Part shown: one piece after another, positions 1-5,172 of the stretch | How positions within the stretch are numbered: position 1 is the stretch's first letter | Layout: every line of letters begins with the position of its first letter | Source of the DNA: Candidatus Zhuqueibacterota bacterium | GTDB lineage: Bacteria > KSB1 > UBA2214 | Direction of reading: 5' to 3' | DNA: 5,172 nt | Assembly: GCA_022706175.1 (NCBI GenBank) | Contig: JAKJDB010000238.1 | Coordinates: 1-5,172 of the forward strand | The notes under the pieces: generated by a model | What the model saw: only the letters and a program-made list of their open reading frames with translations | Told to the model about the DNA's origin: nothing | Databases searched by the model: none | Translations under genes and position numbers: made by a program

Positions 1-509
1 AGCCCGGCCACCCAGCCGTTGAAACGGCGGGCTGTCACCATGCCGGCGGTGGCATCCAGACCCTGGCCCAGAATCGGCACGTCAAAACTCAATGCGTGCA
101 GAGCCAGAATATTGGCCACAAGAAACTCGTCCGATTTGAGCGCATGCTTGCCCGTGGGCAGACTGACGCCGAAGGTGGCCATGGCTTTCTCTTCGCCGAA
201 GAGATAAGAGCCGCTGATGCGCATATCGGAAAGACCGTTGAGAGACAGCGTGCTGCCGGCGTGATAACCGCTTAAAGCCGGGGCCGTGGAAAGCGTGGCC
301 TGCAGCTTTTCATTAAAAGGAGCGACCAGCGTCAGAGGCACCGCCAGTTGGTGCACCGAGTTCTCTTCGATGCTCCAATACTGAATGCCGGCGGCCGGGG
401 CGAACAGACGGGCCTGGTATCGTTCGAACAGCTTGGTCTGTGAGCCGGAGATAGTCACAAGCGAGAGTGCGAGCACAGCGGTTTTGCGAAATCTTGGGAT
501 GGCTGACAT
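1..509 (-). CDS. Exported protein, probable outer-membrane beta-barrel (partial, C-terminus outside window)
   Basis: The frame runs open from ATG at 509 to the window edge, giving 169 residues of an incomplete protein. It begins MSAIPRFRKTAVLALSLVT, a Sec-type signal peptide with cleavage likely near residues 21-24 (SGS-Q). The mature part has alternating polar/hydrophobic stretches typical of transmembrane beta-strands (HQLAVPLTLVAPF at 53-65, KLQATLSTAPAL at 68-79, DMRISGSYLF at 95-104, AMATFGVSLPTGK at 109-121). The pattern GLSD-x-RISGSY followed by SLPTGK resembles barrel proteins of the phenol meta-pathway/transporter-like group (Phenol_MetA_deg type), recalled rather than searched. There are no cysteines in the visible part. 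It follows the TPR/CsgG-like lipoprotein by 21 bases, so the two are very likely co-translated and may work together at the outer membrane. Substrate and role are unknown. Confidence 0.8.
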   Translation of the reverse strand, partial: MSAIPRFRKTAVLALSLVTISGSQTKLFERYQARLFAPAAGIQYWSIEENSVHQLAVPLTLVAPFNEKLQATLSTAPALSGYHAGSTLSLNGLSDMRISGSYLFGEEKAMATFGVSLPTGKHALKSDEFLVANILALHALSFDVPILGQGLDATAGMVTARRFNGWVAG

Positions 510-516
510 GGCGTTG

Positions 517-521
517 TCCTT
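517..521 (-). promoter_or_regulatory. Ribosome binding site of the barrel-like protein gene
   Basis: AAGGA on the minus strand lies seven bases before the ATG at 509. An in-frame TGA stands 15 bases before the ATG with no other start between them, so this start is well determined. Confidence 0.75.
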
Positions 522-530
522 CTCTCAAGC

Positions 531-1898
531 TCAGGGTTTGAGGGGCAAGCGAATCCTCACCGGCAGAGGGACCGTGGCGCCGAGGGAAACGCTGCTGTTA
601 TCGGTCGTCGGTTTACGCGACTCGACACTGGGGATAAAGCCCGAGCTGATGTTGGCAGCGGTGCGGCTCAGCAATTCCGAGACCGGCAGCTCCGGCGGCC
701 GTACCGAGGCCCCTTCCGGTTTGGGAGCAGAGGGCGGTCCCTCCTTTTCCGCCGTCTCGCGTCTCGTGGTGAACGATGGCGGCAAGGCCACGCCGGGTGT
801 AAAACTTGAATATGCATTCACTCTTTCCAGTTGTACAGCCGCGAGCTCAAAACCGGGATCCTGGGCCACAGCGTCGCTGAACTCTCGGCGAGCGGCATCC
901 CAGTGTCCCAGGTCCTGCTCATCCAGACCGCGACAATAGGCAAGAAACGCGAGAAGATTCTTGGTCGGAATGCGTTGTATGGCTTCCCTCTCTTCGCGGG
1001 ACAACGGTACCTGCAGTTCCTTGATCACGGCAAAGGCCAAATCTTTTTCCAGCTGATAAAATTCCAGCAACGTCCCCTGAATGGCCTCCGGCGCGATGCG
1101 ATCGGATTTTTTCAGATCCGCCAGGCTGACGTCGATGCGCAGATTACGGTCCTCCAAGCCGGTGATGGCGCCGTGCACGACCCGTGCGGCGCCCAGCAGT
1201 TTTCCCAGACGCGGGGCAGTATCCTCGCGGATCAAACCGCTCATGCCCAGTCCCATCTCCTCCATCAACTGCTGCAGCCGGGCCCGTTCCACCACCGTGA
1301 GCGCTTTGACCTGAGACAGATCGGTGATCAGCATCTCAGTGAGGCCCTTTTGCAACGGATCGATCTCGGCATTTCCGCTGCTGTTGACAAAGTAGAGCAC
1401 GGCCACCGAATGGTCCGGTATGGCGGCCACCTCGATGGCGTTCTCCGTCTGCAGCAGAGCTTTGATCTGCGCTTCCATCTGCTTTTGCACAAGCACCCAC
1501 AGACGGTTCTCCACCTGTTTGCGCATCGCGTTGAAGGGACTGATTTCCGTGTAGCGGCGGTAGAGGTCAGCGGCTTTGTCCAACCGGCCCTGGGCCTCAT
1601 AGGTCAGACCAAGGTAGTATTGGCTGGTCAAGTCGTTCGCCCTTTGTGAAAGGGCGAGCTGGAGGAATTTTTGTCCGATGGTAATTTTCCCTTTGTGGAA
1701 AAGGGCGATCCCCATATCGCGGATGGCGGAGATGTTGCGATAATCCTCTGCAATGGCGGCTTTGAGCTCGCGGATGGCCTGGTCATAGTCGGCGCGGTCC
1801 AGGGCCTGATGCCCGCGGGAGTAGTAGGTAGAGGCGCAAGACAGGAAAAGCGTTGCAGCTACAAGACCGCCGAAAGCGGCTGAAAGGAGTCTGACCAT
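531..1898 (-). CDS. TPR / CsgG-like outer-membrane lipoprotein
   Basis: This 455-residue protein starts with a lipoprotein signal peptide ending in LFLS-C, with the lipidated cysteine at residue 21. The next residue is Ala, not Asp, which by enterobacterial rules favours the outer membrane. Domain order: three TPR-like units at about 24-125 (YYSRGHQALDRADYDQAIRE; YYLGLTYEAQGRLDKAADLY); a helical linker; a CsgG-like domain at 163-300 (VAVLYFVNSSG, DPLQKGLTEMLITDL, VVERARLQQLMEEMG, GKLLGAARVVHGAITGL, RIDVSLADL); a further TPR-like unit at about 316-350; and a Pro/Ser-rich tail at 365-455 ending VRIRLPLKP. The CsgG-plus-TPR core matches the preceding gene, so the pair arose by duplication, with the lipid anchor, N-terminal TPR block and tail as differences. 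The likely role is scaffolding or assembly of an envelope complex, with TPRs binding protein partners; no specific function is known to me. The following exported protein begins only 21 bases after the stop, which indicates one operon. Confidence 0.92.
   Translation of the reverse strand: MVRLLSAAFGGLVAATLFLSCASTYYSRGHQALDRADYDQAIRELKAAIAEDYRNISAIRDMGIALFHKGKITIGQKFLQLALSQRANDLTSQYYLGLTYEAQGRLDKAADLYRRYTEISPFNAMRKQVENRLWVLVQKQMEAQIKALLQTENAIEVAAIPDHSVAVLYFVNSSGNAEIDPLQKGLTEMLITDLSQVKALTVVERARLQQLMEEMGLGMSGLIREDTAPRLGKLLGAARVVHGAITGLEDRNLRIDVSLADLKKSDRIAPEAIQGTLLEFYQLEKDLAFAVIKELQVPLSREEREAIQRIPTKNLLAFLAYCRGLDEQDLGHWDAARREFSDAVAQDPGFELAAVQLERVNAYSSFTPGVALPPSFTTRRETAEKEGPPSAPKPEGASVRPPELPVSELLSRTAANISSGFIPSVESRKPTTDNSSVSLGATVPLPVRIRLPLKP
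1637..1657 (-). repeat. Hairpin-forming copy of a short intragenic repeat (copy A)
   Basis: Nine bases (TCGCCCTTT on either strand) pair with their inverted copy across a three-base loop, giving a strong hairpin inside the TPR coding region of the lipoprotein gene. Eighteen bases of it (1640-1657) recur at 1689-1708 with a two-base insertion. The two copies are read in different frames (LALSQRAN here, IALFHKGK in the other), so the match is not explained by repeated protein sequence. No T-run follows, so it is not a terminator. Confidence 0.45.
1689..1708 (-). repeat. Second copy of the short intragenic repeat (copy B)
   Basis: This stretch matches 1640-1657 except for two inserted bases at the loop. 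It can still form a weaker six-pair hairpin (CCCTTT with AAAGGG around a five-base loop). The spacing between copies, about 50 bases, is half a TPR unit and so does not follow the TPR period of 102 bases. Confidence 0.4.
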
Positions 1899-1903
1899 AG
1901 TTG

Positions 1904-1907
1904 CCTC
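1904..1907 (-). promoter_or_regulatory. Ribosome binding site that sets the lipoprotein start
   Basis: GAGG on the minus strand lies five bases before the ATG at 1898. It supports this ATG over the more upstream in-frame GTG at 2015, which would put 39 uncharacteristic residues before the signal peptide and overlap the preceding gene. Confidence 0.6.
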
Positions 1908-1939
1908 ACACAAAGAAAACCGTGTACCGTCATTGCATT

Positions 1940-1954
1940 CGGGCGCGGCGCCCG
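1940..1954 (-). other. GC-rich perfect inverted repeat in the gap between the two CsgG-like genes
   Basis: CGGGCGC and GCGCCCG flank a single base, so RNA could form a six-pair stem with a three-base loop. It sits in the 85-base gap, 30 to 44 bases after the upstream stop codon on the minus strand. No T-run follows, so it is not a convincing intrinsic terminator. It might stabilise the upstream mRNA or lower read-through, or it may simply reflect local GC richness. I saw no promoter in the rest of the gap, so the two genes are probably co-transcribed. Confidence 0.35.
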
Positions 1955-1983
1955 GACCGGAAAACGCGGAACGATCGGTGCGT

Positions 1984-2673
1984 CTATTTGGCCTGGACGA
2001 TGGACAGACGTTCACGGGCCCGGTCGAACTTGCTGTTCTTCTTCAGCGCGGCTTCATACATTCGGGCGGCGTTGGCATAGTCCCGGGCGTCCTCATACTC
2101 CAGCCCTTTGGCGTAATAGAGTGCGGCGTCGAAAGAGGTGTTGTCCACCGTAGCCAGCTTGACGGCGTCGGCTTTGGAGAGTTTGATGTTCAAATCTTTG
2201 GCGATCTTGGCCGTGAGGCCGGTCACCAGTTTGTACAAGTCCTTGGGGTTTCCGCTGACCTCTTCGGCTTTGATGGTCAGAGCGCTCTCCACCTCGACGA
2301 TACGCACATCGATGCGCATCGTGTGGTCCAGCATCAGCATGTAGGATCCGAAGAGCAGGTTCTGAGCGCCCAGCATTTTACCCACCTCCTGCGCACTGCC
2401 GCTGTCGATCATGCCGGCTTGGGCGAGCTGCATCTCCTCGAGGAGTTTCTGCAGCTGGTTGCGCTCCACCACTTTGATCCGGCTGATCTTGCCCAGTTCG
2501 GTGATCAACTGGTCGGCCAGCCCTTTGCGCAGCGGATCCATCTCTTGCTGCTTGGTCAGGCTGTTGTTCTCGAAATACAGGACCGCCAGCGTACGCGTCT
2601 CATCGGCCGGCGCAGCCCGAAGGCCGGTCAGAAGCAGGACCACCAACCAGCTGTGGCGAAAACAGACTCTCAT
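1984..2673 (-). CDS. Exported CsgG-like protein with C-terminal TPR
   Basis: This 229-residue protein has a typical Sec signal peptide: basic start, hydrophobic WLVVLLLTGL, and probable cleavage near A20-A23 before DETRTLAVLYF. It has no lipobox; its only nearby cysteine (C4) precedes the hydrophobic core, so the mature form is probably soluble in the periplasm. Residues 27-165 resemble the CsgG/HfaB-type domain: an opening strand LAVLYFENNS, DPLRKGLADQLITEL, KVVERNQLQKLLEEM, then GKMLGAQNLLFGSYM and the strand IDVRIVEVES. Residues 182-215 (AALYYAKGLEYEDARDYANA and following) form one TPR-like helix pair. CsgG itself is an outer-membrane lipoprotein channel for curli; many relatives of this shorter type are uncharacterised, so channel formation should not be assumed. 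The downstream lipoprotein is a clear paralogue (matching VVER, GK-LLGA and RIDV blocks). The gene is 62 bases after carB with its own likely promoter, and 85 bases before its paralogue. Confidence 0.9.
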   Translation of the reverse strand: MRVCFRHSWLVVLLLTGLRAAPADETRTLAVLYFENNSLTKQQEMDPLRKGLADQLITELGKISRIKVVERNQLQKLLEEMQLAQAGMIDSGSAQEVGKMLGAQNLLFGSYMLMLDHTMRIDVRIVEVESALTIKAEEVSGNPKDLYKLVTGLTAKIAKDLNIKLSKADAVKLATVDNTSFDAALYYAKGLEYEDARDYANAARMYEAALKKNSKFDRARERLSIVQAK

Positions 2674-2680
2674 GGGCGCC

Positions 2681-2686
2681 CCTCTT
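2681..2686 (-). promoter_or_regulatory. Ribosome binding site of the first CsgG-like gene
   Basis: AAGAGG on the minus strand lies seven bases before the ATG at 2673. This ATG is the first start codon after an in-frame TGA at 2733-2731, so the start of the gene is well fixed. Confidence 0.7.
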
Positions 2687-2705
2687 AAAAGAAACCCTGC
2701 CTTGC

Positions 2706-2734
2706 AAAATACACATTTATTCGCTTGTGGTCAA
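2706..2734 (-). promoter_or_regulatory. Putative sigma70-type promoter for the CsgG-like gene cluster
   Basis: On the minus strand, TTGACC (2734-2729) is followed after exactly 17 bases by TATTTT (2711-2706). The -35 element matches the TTGACA consensus at five of six positions and the -10 element matches TATAAT at four of six. It begins two bases after the carB TAG codon, in a locally AT-rich patch, and would start transcription near 2699, giving a leader of about 26 bases containing the Shine-Dalgarno site of the next gene. This suggests the three downstream genes can be expressed independently of carB. The call rests on pattern only, and the host sigma factor preference is unknown. Confidence 0.5.
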
Positions 2735-2735
2735 T

Positions 2736-5172
2736 CTATTTTCCTGAGCGGTACTCGTTCCAGCTCTTAATCTGCAGATCCTTGATCGATTTACGCGACA
2801 GCGCCTCGACGAACCGCCGGGCCAGCCGCACGTTGGTGAACAGGGGGATGGCGAAATCGACGGCCGTGCGGCGGATGATGTAATCGTTGGTCAGCTCCTC
2901 CTCCTGGTAGTTTTTGGGAATGTTGATGACCAGATCGAACTTGCGCTCGCGCAGATAATCCATCACATTAGGGGTTTTTCCCGACAGCGGCCAATGCACC
3001 TGTTTGACGCTGATGCCATGCTCCTCGAGAAATCGGGCGGTGCCGCCGGTGGCGTAGAAATTCATCCCCATTTCCGCCAGCTTTTGAGTGCTGGCCAGAA
3101 AGGCCGCCTTGGTGGCGATGGGACCGGTGGAGAGCAGGATGTTCTTGATCGGCAATTTATAGCCGACCGAAAGCAAGGATTTGAGGAACGCCTCTTCGAA
3201 ATCGTCGCCCAGACAGGCCACCTCGCCGGTGGAGGCCATCTCCACCCCGAGGGTTGGATCAGCGCCGCCCAGGCGCGTGAACGAGAATTGCGGCGCTTTC
3301 ACGCCGACGAATTCGAGATCGAAAACCGAGCCCGCATAGTGCGGCACATGATGGCCCATGATGACGCGAGTGGCAATGTCGATGAAATTGACGCCAAAGA
3401 TCTTGGAGACAAAGGGAAAACTGCGCGAGGCGCGCAGGTTGCATTCGATGACCTTGACCTCATTGTCCTTGGCGACGAACTGAATGTTGAACGGGCCGTC
3501 GATCTTGAGGGCGCCGGCGATCTGGCGCGCAATTTTTTTGACGCGGCGGGTGGTCTCGAGAAACGTGCGCTGCGGCGGCAGCACCATGGTGGCGTCGCCG
3601 GAATGGACGCCCGCATTTTCCACATGCTCGGTGATGGCATAGACGCGGATCTCGCCCTTTTGCGCCACCGCGTCGATCTCAATCTCTTTGGCGTCCTCGA
3701 TGAATTTGGTGATCACCACCGGATGGTCGGAGGAGATGACCGAGGCCTTGTCGAGATATCTTTTCAGCTCTTCGTCGTTGGAGGCCACGCTCATCGCCGC
3801 GCCGCTCAACACATAGGAAGGACGGATCAACACCGGATAGCCCACCGCATCGGCAAAGGCGACGGCTTTTTTCATATCGCTCAGCTCCGCCCAGGCCGGT
3901 TGATCGATCTGCAGGTCGTCGAGCAATTTGGAAAATTTGTGCCGGTCCTCCGCGTTGTCGATGGACAGCGGCGAGGTGCCCAGTACGCGAACGCCGAACT
4001 GATGCAGCCGGAGCGCCAGGTTGTTGGGAATCTGCCCGCCCATGGAGATGATGACGCCGATCGATCTTTCCTTCTCATAGATATCCACCACCGACTCGAA
4101 GGAGAGTTCATCGAAATAGAGCTTGTCGCACTGATCATAGTCGGTGCTGACGGTCTCTGGATTATAATTCATCATGATGGAGGTGTAGCTCATGTTCCTG
4201 AGCGTCTGCACCGAGTTGACGCAGCACCAGTCGAATTCGACCGAGCTGCCGATGCGGTAAGCGCCGCCGCCGAGCACGATCACCGAGTTGCGGTCGGTGA
4301 AGGTCAGGTCATCCTCCTGGCCGTTGTAGGTCAGATAGAGATAGTTGGTCTGCGCCGGATACTCGGCCGCCAGGGTGTCGATCTGCTTGACGCAGGGCGA
4401 CAGACCGTAGCTCTTGCGCAGCTCACGGACCTCCAGCTCGTCCTTGTCCAACGCGCGGGACATCTGCCGGTCGGAGAAACCGAGCTGTTTGGCCTCCTGC
4501 ATGATGTCGCGCGGACAGCGCTGCTCGCCGACGTTTTTCAGCCGGCTCTCCATCTCAACGATGTTGCGGATCTTGTAAAGAAACCAGGGATCGATGTGGG
4601 TGAGCTGGTGGATCTCTTCGATGGACATGCCTTGCTTGATCGCTTCCGGAATCGCCAGCACGCGCATGTCCGTCGGCTCCACCAGTTCCTGGCGCAGATC
4701 GTCCACCTCCATCCGGCGGTTCAGCACCAGGCCGTCAAAACCGGTCTCCAGCATGCGAATGCCTTTTTGCAGCGCCTCCTCGAATTTACGGCCGATGGCC
4801 ATGATCTCGCCGACGGATTTCATGCCCGAACCGAGCTTTTTAGACACCAGGCGGAACTTTTTCAGGTCCCAGCGCGGCATTTTGACCACAATATAGTCCA
4901 GCGCAGGCTCGAAACTGGCCTTGGTCACTCGGGTGATCGAATTGGGCAACTCCGTCAGACTATAGCCCAGCGCCAGTTTGGCGGCCACCGCCGCCAACGG
5001 ATAGCCGGTGGCTTTGGAGGCCAGGGCCGAACTGCGCGACAGCCGTGCGTTGATCTCTATGACGCGATAATCCTCAGAACGCGCATCCAGCGCATACTGT
5101 ATGTTGCATTCGCCGACAATACCGAGATGGCGGACCGTGCGGATCGCGATCTCGCGCAGGTTGTGATACTCG
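2736..5172 (-). CDS. carB: Carbamoyl-phosphate synthase large subunit, CAD-like type (partial, N-terminus outside window)
   Basis: This subunit uses two ATP to turn bicarbonate and glutamine-derived ammonia into carbamoyl phosphate in the cytoplasm, feeding pyrimidine and arginine synthesis. The window shows 811 residues and a TAG stop. The frame is open to the edge, and by alignment from memory about 260 N-terminal residues are missing (E. coli CarB has about 1073). In fragment numbering: end of the first ATP-grasp domain (Q25, E39, N41, R43 in EINARLSRSSALASKATGYP match the metal/ATP ligands Q285, E299, N301, R303 of E. coli); helical oligomerisation domain about 140-265; second synthetase half from VLGGGAYRIGSSVEFDWC (299) with MGGQIPNN (377); second ATP-grasp with Q564, E576, N578, R580 intact; C-terminal MGS-like regulatory domain about 675-811 with ATGGTA (707). 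Both active sites therefore look functional. Sequence blocks resemble animal CAD more than E. coli CarB. The TTG codon at 4997 lies inside the conserved ATGYPLA motif and is not a start. A fused upstream glutaminase cannot be excluded. Confidence 0.97.
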   Translation of the reverse strand, partial: EYHNLREIAIRTVRHLGIVGECNIQYALDARSEDYRVIEINARLSRSSALASKATGYPLAAVAAKLALGYSLTELPNSITRVTKASFEPALDYIVVKMPRWDLKKFRLVSKKLGSGMKSVGEIMAIGRKFEEALQKGIRMLETGFDGLVLNRRMEVDDLRQELVEPTDMRVLAIPEAIKQGMSIEEIHQLTHIDPWFLYKIRNIVEMESRLKNVGEQRCPRDIMQEAKQLGFSDRQMSRALDKDELEVRELRKSYGLSPCVKQIDTLAAEYPAQTNYLYLTYNGQEDDLTFTDRNSVIVLGGGAYRIGSSVEFDWCCVNSVQTLRNMSYTSIMMNYNPETVSTDYDQCDKLYFDELSFESVVDIYEKERSIGVIISMGGQIPNNLALRLHQFGVRVLGTSPLSIDNAEDRHKFSKLLDDLQIDQPAWAELSDMKKAVAFADAVGYPVLIRPSYVLSGAAMSVASNDEELKRYLDKASVISSDHPVVITKFIEDAKEIEIDAVAQKGEIRVYAITEHVENAGVHSGDATMVLPPQRTFLETTRRVKKIARQIAGALKIDGPFNIQFVAKDNEVKVIECNLRASRSFPFVSKIFGVNFIDIATRVIMGHHVPHYAGSVFDLEFVGVKAPQFSFTRLGGADPTLGVEMASTGEVACLGDDFEEAFLKSLLSVGYKLPIKNILLSTGPIATKAAFLASTQKLAEMGMNFYATGGTARFLEEHGISVKQVHWPLSGKTPNVMDYLRERKFDLVINIPKNYQEEELTNDYIIRRTAVDFAIPLFTNVRLARRFVEALSRKSIKDLQIKSWNEYRSGK

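Noticed and set aside
313..528. Minus-strand frame beginning MREGQRHVS that overlaps the start of the barrel-like gene
   Set aside because: It has no good ribosome site. The overlapping frame starting at 509 has AAGGA at ideal spacing, a signal peptide and stays open to the window edge.
831..1649. Plus-strand open frame of 272 codons opposite the TPR/CsgG-like lipoprotein gene
   Set aside because: It is antisense to a well-supported gene, has no recognisable domain, and its composition (many His, Gln, Arg) fits a shadow frame.
1..2673. Standard curli (csg) operon
   Set aside because: Only CsgG-like domains are present. No repeat-containing CsgA/B subunits and no CsgE, CsgF or CsgD homologues are seen, and the CsgG-like proteins carry TPRs that E. 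coli CsgG lacks.
1933..2688. Plus-strand open frame of 251 codons opposite the first CsgG-like gene
   Set aside because: It lies antisense to a gene with a signal peptide, a recognisable domain and a ribosome binding site. Its translation is rich in His, Gln and Val in the manner of a mirror frame and shows no domain.
2674..2735. Intrinsic terminator for carB
   Set aside because: The gap contains no GC-rich stem followed by a T-run. The GGGCGCCC palindrome at 2674-2681 sits between the Shine-Dalgarno site and the ATG and has no T-run after it.
3259..3682. Arg/Ser-rich alternate minus-strand frames inside carB
   Set aside because: These are out-of-frame readings of a highly conserved enzyme gene and have biased composition with no domain.

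Overview
The window holds four protein genes, all read from the minus strand and packed almost without gaps. In transcription order they are: the last three quarters of a carbamoyl-phosphate synthase large subunit (carB, 5172 to 2736, 5' end outside the window); a small exported CsgG-like protein with a C-terminal TPR (2673 to 1984); a larger TPR/CsgG-like lipoprotein (1898 to 531); and the first 169 codons of an exported, probably outer-membrane beta-barrel protein (509 to the window edge). Gaps between genes are 62, 85 and 21 bases. No RNA genes, mobile elements or CRISPR arrays were seen, and no gene-free stretch exceeds 100 bases.

The organism is a diderm (Gram-negative-type) bacterium, because the window encodes a lipobox lipoprotein, CsgG-family proteins and a barrel-like exported protein. 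Base composition is moderately GC-rich and Shine-Dalgarno sites are clear. The CarB is strikingly similar to the eukaryotic CAD/Ura2 type rather than the E. coli type. That, together with CsgG/TPR lipoproteins, makes me think of the FCB superphylum or a neighbouring candidate phylum (for example KSB1/Calditrichota-like bacteria). This is a guess from recalled family resemblance, not a placement.

Functionally there are two blocks. CarB makes carbamoyl phosphate for pyrimidine and arginine synthesis in the cytoplasm. The three downstream genes look like a separate envelope unit, probably transcribed from its own sigma70-like promoter (2706-2734) that starts right after the carB stop codon. The two CsgG-like proteins are paralogues: both carry a CsgG-like domain followed by a TPR, and the second adds a lipid anchor, an N-terminal TPR block and a Pro/Ser-rich tail. 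Together with the barrel-like protein they could form an uncharacterised outer-membrane assembly, export or surface-display system. No substrate is visible in the window, so this remains inference.
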